Shown here: piece by piece, positions 1-8,721 of the stretch
Layout: every line of letters begins with the position of its first letter
How positions within the stretch are numbered: position 1 is the stretch's first letter
Assembly (NCBI RefSeq): GCF_001297015.1
Contig: NZ_LIGE01000033.1
Coordinates: 22,421-86,420 of the forward strand
Source of the DNA: Pseudomonas sp. RIT-PI-r
Lineage (GTDB): Bacteria; Pseudomonadota; Gammaproteobacteria; Pseudomonadales; Pseudomonadaceae
DNA: 64,000 nucleotides
Direction of reading: 5' to 3'
The notes under the pieces: generated by a model
Told to the model about the DNA's origin: nothing
Databases searched by the model: none
What the model saw: only the letters and a program-made list of their open reading frames with translations
Made by a program: the position numbers and the translations under genes

Positions 1-195
1 GGCAGCGGCTATCGTCTGGTCGTGCATCCGCCGCTGGAGGATTTCCCGGGCGAGACCGAAGAAGCTGACTGCATCCGCATCAACCAGTGGGTCGAAGGCG
101 TTTTGCGCGATTGCCCGGAGCAATATCTGTGGGCGCATCGACGCTTCAAGAGCCGGCCACCCGGCGAGCCGAAGCTGTACGCCAAACGTGGTTGA
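1..195 (+). CDS. Lipid A biosynthesis acyltransferase (LpxL/HtrB-type), C-terminal end
   Basis: Only the last 64 residues are inside the window, so the N-terminus and the catalytic HX4D box lie upstream. The tail contains WVEGVLRDCPEQYLWAHRRF followed by a basic KSRPPGEPKLY ending. That is the usual C-terminus of late lauroyl/myristoyl acyltransferases, which add the secondary acyl chain to lipid A at the inner membrane. The family call rests on this tail alone. A patatin-like gene starts 35 bases after the stop on the same strand. Confidence 0.75.
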   Translation, partial: GSGYRLVVHPPLEDFPGETEEADCIRINQWVEGVLRDCPEQYLWAHRRFKSRPPGEPKLYAKRG

Positions 196-230
196 TTGAT
201 CGATCCCCTTGAGCACCATGGAGTGTTGCG

Positions 231-1388
231 ATGAGCCCAGCTGAACCGGTCACAGGTTTGATTCTTTCCGGCGGCGGGGCTCGGGCGGCGTATCAGGTGG
301 GCGTGCTGGCCGCGATTGCCGAATTGTTGCCGGTGGGCGCGGACAATCCGTTTCCGGTGATCGTCGGCACTTCCGCAGGCGCGATCAACGCGGTGAGCCT
401 CGCCAGCGGTGCCACCGATTTTCGCGCCGCCATCGAACGGCTGACGCTGTTCTGGCAGGGCTTTCGCAGCCACCGGGTGTTGCGCAGCGACTGGTCCGGC
501 GTTATTCACCAGGCCAGTCGTTTTGTCAGCCACAGCCTGCTCGGTATGGGGCGACAAATGCCGGTCGCGTTGCTCAACAGTTCGCCGCTGCGCGAACTGC
601 TCAATGAAAAGCTGCACATGCCCGGCATCGCCGAATCCATCGCGCGCAAGCAATTGCACGCAGTGGCGGTGACCGCGTTCGGGTATGAATCGGGGCAAGC
701 GGTGACGTTCTATCAAGGGGGCGGCACGATTGATTCGTGGCTGCGCCATCGGCGCATTGGCGTGCCGACGCAATTGTCGGTCGATCACTTGCTGGCCAGT
801 TCGGCGATTCCGTTGCTGTTTGCGCCGGTGAAGATCGGTGATGAATATTTCGGTGACGGCGCGGTGCGGCAATCAGCGCCGATCAGTCCGGCGTTGCACC
901 TGGGCGCCAGTCGCGTGCTGGTGGTGGGTGTCAGTGGCAACCCGCGCGGCTTTGATCCGCAGCAGCCGCTGGAGCGCACTTACACGGGGCAGCAACCGAC
1001 ACTCGCGCAGATCGGCGGGCACATGCTCAACAGCACGTTCATTGACAGTCTGGAGAGCGATATCGAGTTGCTGCAGCGTCTCAACCAGTTCAGCCATCTG
1101 ATGCCTGCTGGCACGCCGACCCGCGAGCTGGGTGTGGCGCCGGTGGACGTCTTGGTGATTTCGCCGAGTCAGCCGATCGACGAGATCGCGGCGCGGCATC
1201 GTCAGGAATTGCCGGCGGCGTTGCGTTTGTTTCCGCGCGGACCGGGGGCGACCAAGACCAGTGGGGCGGGGGGGGTGGGGTATTTGCTGTTCGAGGCGGG
1301 TTATTGCAGCGAGTTGATTGATCTCGGACGGCGCGATGCGTTGGCCAAGCGCGAGGAGTTGTGCCGGTTTTTGGGATTGCCATTTTAA
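231..1388 (+). CDS. Patatin-like phospholipase family protein
   Basis: A 385-residue lipid acyl hydrolase of the patatin family. The oxyanion loop GGGARAAYQ is at residues 14-22, the nucleophile elbow GTSAG has Ser48, and the partner aspartate of the catalytic dyad is in DGA at Asp209. No signal peptide or membrane segment is evident, so a cytosolic or peripheral role is likely. The start at 231 is preceded by a GGAG-like ribosome site. The last 50 residues include a Gly/Ala-rich stretch beyond the core domain. The substrate is unknown. A REP-type inverted repeat follows the stop. Confidence 0.85.
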   Translation: MSPAEPVTGLILSGGGARAAYQVGVLAAIAELLPVGADNPFPVIVGTSAGAINAVSLASGATDFRAAIERLTLFWQGFRSHRVLRSDWSGVIHQASRFVSHSLLGMGRQMPVALLNSSPLRELLNEKLHMPGIAESIARKQLHAVAVTAFGYESGQAVTFYQGGGTIDSWLRHRRIGVPTQLSVDHLLASSAIPLLFAPVKIGDEYFGDGAVRQSAPISPALHLGASRVLVVGVSGNPRGFDPQQPLERTYTGQQPTLAQIGGHMLNSTFIDSLESDIELLQRLNQFSHLMPAGTPTRELGVAPVDVLVISPSQPIDEIAARHRQELPAALRLFPRGPGATKTSGAGGVGYLLFEAGYCSELIDLGRRDALAKREELCRFLGLPF

Positions 1389-1390
1389 AG

Positions 1391-1469
1391 CAAAAGATCG
1401 CAGCCTGCGGCAGCTCCTACATTGGAATGCGCTATCCCTGTAGGAGCTGGCGAAGCCTGCGATCTTTTG
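1391..1469. repeat. REP-type inverted repeat
   Basis: The arm AAAGATCGCAGCCTGCGG is followed by an imperfect reverse complement ending in CTGCGATCTTTTG. This is one of the intergenic palindromes common in the P. fluorescens group. It lies between convergent genes and could act as a transcript end. Confidence 0.85.
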
Positions 1470-1476
1470 ATTTTTA

Positions 1477-2262
1477 TCAGAAGTGGAACTTCACCAGGAA
1501 GTTGGTCACGCTCTGATTGGTCTTGAAGGCACCGGTGTCGTCGATGCCGTACTTGTCTTTCCAGTAGTCGTATTCAACACCGACATACAACTGCTTCTCG
1601 CCAAAACTCAGCGCCTTGCCCAGGTCGTATTTGACCTGTGGGTTGAAGTGCAGGTTGGCGTGGTAATCGCCTTTGGAGTTGGAATCGTTGTCGGTCACCC
1701 AGTCCATGTAGCCGTCGATCAGGATGTTCGAGTTGCCCACGGGAATGGTGTAGGACCAGACCGGGGTGATCTGCCAGACGTTGTCACCGGCACGCGAACC
1801 TTCGGTGTGGCGCTGGTAGAAGTTCAACTGGAAGTAGTCGAAGCCCGGGATGGCCAGGTCGAAGCCAGGGCCGATCAGGTAGGACTCGGTATCACCTTCG
1901 CCGAACTCGTAGGTCATCGCCAGCAGAACGTCTTTGATCGGGCCGAATTCGATCTTCTGGTTGAGCACCTTGCCCAGCGAGATGCGTGGCTGGAACTCGC
2001 CGTAATAGGTGTTCGGACCGTTGTTGAAGTCCTTGTCACCGTTGTAGAAGATCTTGTCGATGAAGAAGAAGTTGTCGCCGTACGTCCACGCATCGGCGTG
2101 TTCGAAGGTGACGGTCTGCTGGATGCGCGGGTTGACCTGGAAGTCCTTGCCATAGAGGTAGGTCAGGCTGTTGTTCTGCCATTGCAGCAGGCCTTCGGCC
2201 ATGGCCTGGCCCCCGGCTAACATTGATCCCGCAAGCATCAGGCTGGTGCACATACGTTTCAT
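1477..2262 (-). CDS. Tsx-like nucleoside-specific outer membrane channel, copy 1
   Basis: A 261-residue outer membrane beta-barrel of the Tsx/OmpK-like nucleoside-channel family. A signal peptide spans about residues 1-22, ending AMA. Alternating aromatic/hydrophilic strands follow, and the C-terminus FLVKFHF has the terminal Phe expected for barrel assembly. It is a close paralogue of the gene at 2636-3421: same length, shared VLLAMTYEFGEGD-like segments, same strand. Position beside a purine permease and urate-degradation genes supports a role in nucleoside or nucleobase passage. Substrate is inferred, not shown. Confidence 0.8.
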   Translation of the reverse strand: MKRMCTSLMLAGSMLAGGQAMAEGLLQWQNNSLTYLYGKDFQVNPRIQQTVTFEHADAWTYGDNFFFIDKIFYNGDKDFNNGPNTYYGEFQPRISLGKVLNQKIEFGPIKDVLLAMTYEFGEGDTESYLIGPGFDLAIPGFDYFQLNFYQRHTEGSRAGDNVWQITPVWSYTIPVGNSNILIDGYMDWVTDNDSNSKGDYHANLHFNPQVKYDLGKALSFGEKQLYVGVEYDYWKDKYGIDDTGAFKTNQSVTNFLVKFHF

Positions 2263-2635
2263 TCGGTTGCTCCCAAAGTAGGTGTTCCACGTTTATTTTT
2301 TTAAGATCGGCGCTCTGGTGTGGCGCCTTTTTTCGTTGCTGCAAAAGTCATCCGATTGGTCAGCTTTCATGCTGTTAGCAAGAGCTGGGCCAAGGCTTTT
2401 CGAAAAGCAAAAAAACGCCCGTCGGCTGCTGAAAAACAGTCGATTGAGCGTGTTTTCGGGATGCCTCGGTACTGACCGGGGCCGGGATAAGTTGGCCTGT
2501 CGGTCAGGAATTAAATCCGGGCTTTTTTTTAGACCGAATTCAAGAGGCCGCGGAGAATACTGACTCCTCGGCCAGCTCTCAAGTGCCCCGCAACAGAGCA
2601 CCGACGACAGGTATGGGGCACGGTTGCGGGCCATC
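2263..2635. other. Intergenic region between the two Tsx-like genes
   Basis: No convincing gene. The plus-strand frames are small and lack ribosome sites. It must hold the promoter of the downstream minus-strand channel gene. Near 2585-2630 overlapping complementary stretches (GTGCCCCGCAAC and GGGGCACGGTTGCGGG) could form a hairpin ending the upstream transcript. Confidence 0.5.
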
Positions 2636-3421
2636 TTAAAAGTGCACCTTCACCAGCAGGCTGGCGGTGTTCTGATTGGTGTCGAAGTTGTGCGTATTTT
2701 CGACACCGTACTTGTTCTTCCAGTAGCTGTATTCGGTGCCGACATACAACTGCTTCTGGCTCCAGCCCAGGGCTTTGCCGAGGTCATATTTGATCTGTGG
2801 GTTGATGTGCAGGTTGGCGTGATAGGTGCCACGCGCGTTCTCGTCGTTGTCGACGACCCAGTCGAGGTAGCCGTCGATCAGCACATCGGAATTGCCCAGG
2901 GGAAAGCTGTACGACCAGCCGGGGGTGATCTGCCAGACGCCGTCGCCGGGACGCGGGCCTTCGGTCTGGCGGCGGAAAATGTTCAGGGTGACGTAGTTGA
3001 AGCCGGGCACCTTGAGGTCGAAGCCGGGGCCGATCAGGTAGGCCTCACTGTCGCCTTCACCGTATTCGTAGGTCATGGCGAGCAAGACGTCTTTGATCGG
3101 GCCGAATTCGAGCTTCTGGTCGAAGATCTTGCCGAAGGAGAAGCGCGGGGTGAATTCGCCGTAGAAGGCGTGCGGGCCTTTGTTCGCATCTTCTTTGCCG
3201 TTGTAGAAGATCTTGTCGACGAACAGGAAGTTGTCGCCGTATTTCCACTTGTCGGCGTGCTCGAAGGTGAGCGTTTGCTGGATCGACGGGTTGATCGCGA
3301 AATTCTTGCCGTACAGATAGCTGAGGCTATTGGTCTGCCACAGCAGGAGATCGCCGGCCATGGCCTGACTCGCGGCCAGCAGGCCGCCGCTCAACAGTAC
3401 ATTTGTCTGTGTACGAATCAT
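2636..3421 (-). CDS. Tsx-like nucleoside-specific outer membrane channel, copy 2
   Basis: A 261-residue barrel protein. The signal peptide covers residues 1 to about 22 (ending AMA), then the mature barrel ends in LLVKVHF. It shares order and many blocks with copy 1, such as VLLAMTYEYGEGD and a conserved ADKWKYGDNFLFVDKIFYNG region, pointing to tandem duplication. It is separated from the urate/xanthine permease by a REP element. The likely job is to let purine compounds across the outer membrane. Copy divergence may reflect different substrates. Confidence 0.8.
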   Translation of the reverse strand: MIRTQTNVLLSGGLLAASQAMAGDLLLWQTNSLSYLYGKNFAINPSIQQTLTFEHADKWKYGDNFLFVDKIFYNGKEDANKGPHAFYGEFTPRFSFGKIFDQKLEFGPIKDVLLAMTYEYGEGDSEAYLIGPGFDLKVPGFNYVTLNIFRRQTEGPRPGDGVWQITPGWSYSFPLGNSDVLIDGYLDWVVDNDENARGTYHANLHINPQIKYDLGKALGWSQKQLYVGTEYSYWKNKYGVENTHNFDTNQNTASLLVKVHF

Positions 3422-3475
3422 CTATTGCTCCCTCTTGTTTTTATTGTTTGAGGCGCAGAGCTTTTTTTACCCTTT

Positions 3476-3564
3476 GTAGGAGTGAGCCTGCTCGCGATCG
3501 CGGTGTGACATTCAACACATCAGTTGACTGAAAAAACGCTATCGCGAGCAGGCTCACTCCTACA
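3476..3564. repeat. REP-type inverted repeat
   Basis: Arm GTAGGAGTGAGCCTGCTCGC and its reverse complement are separated by about 45 bases. This is a second REP family, distinct from the GATCGCAGCC type. Confidence 0.85.
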
Positions 3565-3584
3565 GGGGGGCATCGGTGTTGCTG

Positions 3585-4943
3585 TCAGTGCTGGTGTGCG
3601 TGGCAGTCGTTGATCGCTGCGCGCTCTTTACCGCCGAGAATGTTGAACAGCAGGTTCAGCGTCAGCGCGCTGAGCGTTGCCATGGCGATGCCACTGTGGG
3701 TAATCGGGCTCATCCACAGCGGCAGATGCGCGAAGAATTCCGGGCGAACCACCGGGATCAGGCCCATGCCGATGCTCACCGCGACCAGCAACTGGTTGCG
3801 ACGGTCGCCGATGTCGGCTTCCTGCAAAATCTTGATCCCGGTCGCCGCGACCATGCCGAACATCGCAATCGCCGCGCCACCCAGTACGGCTGGCGGAATC
3901 GAGGCGACGAGGAATGCCGCTTTCGGCAGCAGGCTCAGGACGATCAGCAAACCACCGGCAACGATGGTCACCGAACGGCAGCGCACGCCGGTCATCTGCA
4001 CCAGACCGATGTTCTGCGCGAACGAGGAGTGGGTGAAGGTGTTGAAGAAACCGGCGACAAACGAGGCGCCGGCATCACACAGCAAACCGCGACGCAGCAT
4101 GCGCGGGCAGACTTCCTGATCGGTGATTTTGCCCAGCGCGAGGAACATACCGGTGGACTCGACGAAGATGATCACCACCACCAGACACATCGACAGGATC
4201 GGCGCCAGTTCGAATTTCGGCATGCCGAAATGCAGCGGGGTGACGAACTGAATCCATGGCGCGTTGGCCATGCCGCTCAGATCGACCATGCCGATCGCGC
4301 CGCACAGCACGTAGCCGATGCACATGCCGATCAGTACGGAGATGTTGACCCAGAAACCGCGCATGAAGCGGTGGATCAGCAGAATGGTGCCCAACACCAG
4401 CGCGGCGATGGCCAGATAAATCGGTGAGCCGAATTGTGCGGCGGCGGCACCGCCACCGGCCCAATTCACGGCCACGGGGAACAGCGACAAACCGATCGAG
4501 GTGATGACCGTGCCGGTCACCAGGGGCGGGAAGAAGCGTACGACCTTGGACATGAACGGCGCGATGAGCATGCCGAAGAAACCGGCGGCGATCGTTGCGC
4601 CGAAGATCCCTTGCAGGCCGATACCGGGCATGCCAGCCATGGCGACCATGCTGCCGACTGCGGCAAAACTGGCGCCCATCATCACCGGCATGCGAATGCC
4701 CATCGGACCAATGCCCATGGACTGCACGATGGTGGCGACACCGGCGACCAGCAGGTCGGCGTTGATCAGGAAGGCAATTTCTTCACGACTCAGGCCAGCG
4801 GCCTGTCCAATGATCAGCGGCACCGCGATGGCGCCACCGTACATCAGCAGAACATGTTGCAAACCGACCAGGATCAGTTGCAAAAGGGGCAATCGCTGAA
4901 TGGCGGGTGCGTCGGGGATGCGCGCTTTGGACAGCTCGGACAT
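3585..4943 (-). CDS. NCS2 nucleobase:cation symporter (urate/xanthine type)
   Basis: A 452-residue polytopic inner membrane permease of the NCS2 family. LQHVLLMYGG at residues 28-37 is the TM1 QH motif. QNIGLVQMTGVR matches the family signature [QEP]NxGxxxxT[RKG]. The C-terminus is short and His-rich. Position directly after puuD and the ureide genes suggests urate (perhaps xanthine) uptake. It is distinct from the AzgA-type permease at 11317-12666. Substrate is inferred from context. Confidence 0.85.
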   Translation of the reverse strand: MSELSKARIPDAPAIQRLPLLQLILVGLQHVLLMYGGAIAVPLIIGQAAGLSREEIAFLINADLLVAGVATIVQSMGIGPMGIRMPVMMGASFAAVGSMVAMAGMPGIGLQGIFGATIAAGFFGMLIAPFMSKVVRFFPPLVTGTVITSIGLSLFPVAVNWAGGGAAAAQFGSPIYLAIAALVLGTILLIHRFMRGFWVNISVLIGMCIGYVLCGAIGMVDLSGMANAPWIQFVTPLHFGMPKFELAPILSMCLVVVIIFVESTGMFLALGKITDQEVCPRMLRRGLLCDAGASFVAGFFNTFTHSSFAQNIGLVQMTGVRCRSVTIVAGGLLIVLSLLPKAAFLVASIPPAVLGGAAIAMFGMVAATGIKILQEADIGDRRNQLLVAVSIGMGLIPVVRPEFFAHLPLWMSPITHSGIAMATLSALTLNLLFNILGGKERAAINDCHAHQH

Positions 4944-5036
4944 GCAACACCTCGGATCTTTTTATTCTTGTGATTAACAGCTGCCGGGTTGCTCACAGCT
5001 GTTTCTTTGCATCAGGTAAAACCGCGCTAAGGCGAT

Positions 5037-5099
5037 TCGCGAGCAGGCTCGCTCCCACAGGAAATGCGCGATCTCTGTGGGAGCGAGCCTGCTCGCGAA
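5037..5099. repeat. REP-type inverted repeat
   Basis: Arms CGCGAGCAGGCTCGCTCCCA and TGGGAGCGAGCCTGCTCGCG flank a short loop between the permease and puuD. Confidence 0.85.
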
Positions 5100-5109
5100 G
5101 CTTTGTTGC

Positions 5110-6426
5110 TTAGTTGGTCTGTGCTCCCTGGGCGATCCATGCACCGATCAGGTCACGTTCCTGCTGGGTCATCTGCGTGATGTTGCCCAGTGGCATGATC
5201 TGCGTGGTGATGGCTTGCGCCTGGATGCGCGCCGCGTTCTGACGGATCTGCTCAGGGGTGTCGAGCATCACACCCGCCGGAGCTGCGCTGAACAACGGAC
5301 TGGTCGGTTTGGCCGAGTGGCAAACTGCGCAGCGTTCTTGAATCACGTTGTGCACTTTGTCGAAGGCCGGACCTGCGTTGGAGGCTTGCGCCGGCGCTGC
5401 TGCAGGTGCGTCTGCGGGTGCAGCAGGTGCCGCCGCTTCAGCCGGTTTCGCGCCACCGCCCAGTGCCGTCTCCGGCAGCGGTTGGTACTCGATTTTGGCT
5501 GGCGCCTTGGCCACTTCCGGAGCGGTCGACATCGGCGTTGGGCCGGTGACGTACGCCAGCGTGATCATGCCTACCGCTGCCACTGGCAGGGTCCAGGCAA
5601 ACTTGTGGCTGTCGTGACGGGTGTTGAAGTAGTGACGCACCAACACCGCCAACACTGCAATCCCGGCCAGGATCAACCAGTTGTACTGGCTGCCATAGGT
5701 GCTCGGGAAGTGGTTGCTGATCATGATGAACAGCACCGGCAGGGTGAAGTAGTTGTTGTGACGCGAACGCAGCAAGCCTTTGGCCGGCAGCGCCGGATCC
5801 GGCGTGCGGTTCTCGGCAATCGCCGCCACCAGTGCACGCTGCGCCGGCATGATGATGCGGAACACGTTACCGACCATGATGGTGCCGATGATCGCGCCAA
5901 CGTGCAGGTACGCACCACGACCGCTGAACACTTTGCTGAAGCCATACGCCGCGCCGATGATCAGCACGAACAGAATGAAGCCGAGCAGAGCAGGGCGTTT
6001 GCCCAAGGCCGAATCACAGAGGAAGGAGTAGATGAACCAGCCGAGGAACAGCGAGCCGATACCGATGGCCACGCCTTCAGGGCCGCTCAGTGTGCTGCCC
6101 GGAGCCAGCAGGTAGAGCGTTGGGTTGGAGTAGAACACCACGCACAGCAGCGCAATACCCGACATCCAGGTGAAGTAGGCTTCCCATTTGAACCAGTGCA
6201 GGTTCTCCGGCATTGCCGGCGGGGCCAGTTTGTATTTTTCCAGGTGATAGATACCGCCACCGTGGATCGCCCACAGGTCACCGGCCAGACCGGTTTTCGG
6301 GTTGACGCGGTTGAGGTTGTTCTCCAGCCAGACGAAGTAGAACGACGCGCCGATCCAGGCCACGCCAGTAATCATGTGAACCCAGCGCACGCTCAGGTTC
6401 AGCCATTCCAACAGATGTGCTTCCAC
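5110..6426 (-). CDS. puuD: Membrane-bound, cytochrome c-dependent urate hydroxylase
   Basis: A 438-residue protein with an N-terminal multi-helix urate hydroxylase domain (DUF989 type) and a C-terminal cytochrome c domain. The heme site CAVCH is at 366-370 and MPLGN at 411 is a plausible axial Met. An Ala/Pro-rich linker at roughly 310-345 joins the two. It oxidises urate to 5-hydroxyisourate, passing electrons to the respiratory chain rather than making peroxide. It lies in one minus-strand run with allA, alc, uraD and puuE. Confidence 0.92.
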   Translation of the reverse strand: MEAHLLEWLNLSVRWVHMITGVAWIGASFYFVWLENNLNRVNPKTGLAGDLWAIHGGGIYHLEKYKLAPPAMPENLHWFKWEAYFTWMSGIALLCVVFYSNPTLYLLAPGSTLSGPEGVAIGIGSLFLGWFIYSFLCDSALGKRPALLGFILFVLIIGAAYGFSKVFSGRGAYLHVGAIIGTIMVGNVFRIIMPAQRALVAAIAENRTPDPALPAKGLLRSRHNNYFTLPVLFIMISNHFPSTYGSQYNWLILAGIAVLAVLVRHYFNTRHDSHKFAWTLPVAAVGMITLAYVTGPTPMSTAPEVAKAPAKIEYQPLPETALGGGAKPAEAAAPAAPADAPAAAPAQASNAGPAFDKVHNVIQERCAVCHSAKPTSPLFSAAPAGVMLDTPEQIRQNAARIQAQAITTQIMPLGNITQMTQQERDLIGAWIAQGAQTN

Positions 6427-6477
6427 AGTCTTTACCTCTCGCCTGTCACTCTTGTTGTCGAGTGATCAGACCTTCTC

Positions 6478-6981
6478 TTATTGGTGGGGGGCGAGGATCA
6501 AACGCTCATCCTCTTTGAAAAAATGCTCATCGCAGTTATTGCCTGTGCCACTGCGATCAACCACCAGGAAGTCATCCCGCTTTTCGATCGTCAGCACCGG
6601 ATGGTGCCAAACGCCGCGATGGTAATTGATGCCCTGCCTGCCGTTGGTGACGAAGGCGCGGACCAAGCCTGATACAGGTTCATCGCCAACTGGCGCGACC
6701 ACGATCAGAAAGGGGTTGCCGAGCAGCGGTATGAAAGCCTGGCTGCCCAGCGGATGGCGTTCCAGCATGCAAACGGTCAACGGCATGTCCTGCGCGTCGG
6801 CGCGGAAGATGCTGATGATCGCGTTGTCCTCAGGCTGAGCGGTTTCGACCGTCGCCAGTTTGTGGAAGCGCATGGTCGAACCGTTGTTGATCATGAAGTG
6901 ATCGCTGCCGTCGGTTTCGATGACGTCACCGAAAGGGGCGAAGGCTTCTTTGCTCAGCGGTTCAATCGTTAGTGTGCGCAT
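6478..6981 (-). CDS. allA: Ureidoglycolate lyase
   Basis: A 167-residue cupin-fold enzyme. RTLTIEPLSKEAFAPFGDVI at the start and GINYHRGVWHHP near residues 118-129 are characteristic of AllA. It splits ureidoglycolate to glyoxylate and urea, the last step of the pathway encoded here. Full length for the family. It sits between alc and puuD on the same strand. Confidence 0.92.
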   Translation of the reverse strand: MRTLTIEPLSKEAFAPFGDVIETDGSDHFMINNGSTMRFHKLATVETAQPEDNAIISIFRADAQDMPLTVCMLERHPLGSQAFIPLLGNPFLIVVAPVGDEPVSGLVRAFVTNGRQGINYHRGVWHHPVLTIEKRDDFLVVDRSGTGNNCDEHFFKEDERLILAPHQ

Positions 6982-7003
6982 GCTGTTCTTCTTTTCGTTG
7001 AGT

Positions 7004-7113
7004 GATCGTTCCCACGCTCCGCGTGGAAATGCAGCCCGTGACGCTCCGCGTCACATCCAGAACGGACGCAGAGCGTCCAGTGATGCGTTCCCACGCAGAG
7101 CGTGGGAACGATC
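7004..7113. repeat. Palindromic intergenic repeat, GTTCCCACGC family
   Basis: Outer arms GATCGTTCCCACGCTCCGCG and CGCAGAGCGTGGGAACGATC enclose smaller nested palindromes (GACGCTCCGCGTC, GGACGCAGAGCGTCC). The same composite element recurs at 18747-18853. Confidence 0.85.
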
Positions 7114-7122
7114 ATTGCGGTG

Positions 7123-8118
7123 TTATTTAGCGACCTTGCCGAGAACGCGCAGGCGGCTCACACCACCGTCCGGGAACACGTTCAGGCGGATGTGGGTGAT
7201 CGGGCCCAGTGCCTTTATCTGCTCGACGAAGGTGTGTTCGGCGTGCATTTCCAGCTTCTGGCTTGGCAGCAGTTCACGCCAGAACAGCGACTGGGTTTCG
7301 ATCTGGCTGTCAGTACCGCCTTTCACGAAAGCGCCCTGGATCGAGCAAGTGTCCGGGTAGTTGCCTTTGAAGTGCAGGGTGTCGACGACGATCTTCTCGA
7401 TCTCGCCCGGATGACCCAGCGCGACGATCACCCAGTCATTGCCCGGCGTGCGGCGACGTGCAGTTTCCCAGCCGTCGCCCATGTTGATGCCGCGGCCCGG
7501 GTTGAGGATGTTGCTCATGCGGCCGAAGTGTTCGTCGGAGCAGGCGAGGGCGCGGCCCCCATTGAGGGCTGCTGCCAGATCGACTTGCTCGTTGTCGCCA
7601 CCCGCCGACCAGTCGCGGAACGGAATGCCGTACACGCGCAGACGGGCCACACCACCGTCCGGGTAGATGTTGAAGCGCAGGTGGCTGAACGCTTGGTCGT
7701 TGCTGATTTCGTGGTAGTGGTGGCTGTTGCCCTGCAGCTCGACGGCCGACAGCACTTCAGTCCACTGGGTGTTTTCGTCAGGCTCGCCCGAGGCCAGGAA
7801 GCACGCTTCCAGAGAGGCCGATGGCGGGAAGTTGCCGGTGAAGAATGAAGTGTCGATGTCCACGCCTTTGATCGAGCCCGGTACGCCCAGACGGATCACT
7901 GCGCTGTCGAAGCCTTCGAAGCGCTTGCGGCGCGATTCCCAGCCGTCCATCCACTTGCCGTTGTCATCGAACACGCCCTCCTTCCATACGGCCGGGGTCG
8001 GTTGGAACAGACGATTGGCGTCTGCGAACCAGTCATCGGTGACCGAGATGATTTTGGTGCCCAGACGGGCATCGGCCAGGTTGACGAATTTTTCGAAAGG
8101 TACGGCGTAAGCTTTCAT
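7123..8118 (-). CDS. alc: Allantoicase
   Basis: A 331-residue allantoicase that hydrolyses allantoate to ureidoglycolate and urea. It shows the family's two homologous halves, each with a DGW..RR segment (DGWESRRKR near 58-66 and DGWETARRR near 205) and a VDT/IDT strand followed by F(K/T)GN(Y/F)P. The start MKAYAVPFEKFVNLADA is standard for the family. It lies between uraD and allA. Confidence 0.93.
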   Translation of the reverse strand: MKAYAVPFEKFVNLADARLGTKIISVTDDWFADANRLFQPTPAVWKEGVFDDNGKWMDGWESRRKRFEGFDSAVIRLGVPGSIKGVDIDTSFFTGNFPPSASLEACFLASGEPDENTQWTEVLSAVELQGNSHHYHEISNDQAFSHLRFNIYPDGGVARLRVYGIPFRDWSAGGDNEQVDLAAALNGGRALACSDEHFGRMSNILNPGRGINMGDGWETARRRTPGNDWVIVALGHPGEIEKIVVDTLHFKGNYPDTCSIQGAFVKGGTDSQIETQSLFWRELLPSQKLEMHAEHTFVEQIKALGPITHIRLNVFPDGGVSRLRVLGKVAK

Positions 8119-8205
8119 TCTTCTTGTCTGCCTTTAAATAAGTGGCTGGGGATGCTTGCGAGGCCCTGGGCATTCTCCGCGTCTGACATGCTCGGGCCAG
8201 GCTTG

Positions 8206-8721
8206 CTAAAGAGTCAGTAAACGGAACAGGGCGATCTTGTTGATCTCCGCCAGCGCGCATTTGAACTCGGTGTCTTGCGAGTTGTGAATGCGCGTTTCGA
8301 ACGCCGCGAGGATCTGATGCCGGTTGCTGCCTTTTACCGCCATGATGAAGGGAAACTTGAACTTGGCTTTGTAGGCGTCGTTCAGCTCGGTGAAGCGCTG
8401 GAACTCTTCGGCCGTGCATTGGTGAATACCGGCGCCAGCTTGTTCATTAGTGCTGGCTTCGGTCAGTTGGCCCTGGACGGCCGCTTTGCCGGCCAGGTCC
8501 GGGTGAGCGTTGATCAGTGCCAGTTGACTGGCGTGATCGGCGCTCAACAGGATGTCGCTCATGCGCTGGTGCAGGGTTTCGATCTCGTCGATCGAAGCGT
8601 CCGCGCCCAGGTCATAGGCCTTCTCGGCTACCCATGGCGAATGTTCGTAGATGTCGGCGAAAGCGTTGACGAAAGCGTCGCGGCTCAGGGTCGACGGTTG
8701 CAGGGTTTGAAAGCGGCTCAT
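8206..8721 (-). CDS. uraD: OHCU decarboxylase
   Basis: A 171-residue 2-oxo-4-hydroxy-4-carboxy-5-ureidoimidazoline decarboxylase, which gives S-allantoin. EHSPWVAEKAY (near 29-39) and NAHPDLAGKAA (near 74-84) are the catalytic-region motifs. I use the ATG at 8721, not the longer frame, because it overlaps the puuE stop as ATGA, showing translational coupling, and because the protein then begins in the usual MSRFQTLQPSTLSR form. Confidence 0.93.
   Translation of the reverse strand: MSRFQTLQPSTLSRDAFVNAFADIYEHSPWVAEKAYDLGADASIDEIETLHQRMSDILLSADHASQLALINAHPDLAGKAAVQGQLTEASTNEQAGAGIHQCTAEEFQRFTELNDAYKAKFKFPFIMAVKGSNRHQILAAFETRIHNSQDTEFKCALAEINKIALFRLLTL

Noticed and set aside
1483..2220. Long plus-strand frame antisense to the first Tsx-like gene (and the same at 2624-3451)
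   Set aside because: Composition is Val/Asp/Glu repetitive, as expected for the reverse of a GC-rich gene. The minus-strand frames have signal peptides and barrel features.
5077..6465. 462-codon frame opposite puuD
   Set aside because: Arg/His/Gln-rich shadow translation. puuD on the other strand has clear domains and a heme motif.
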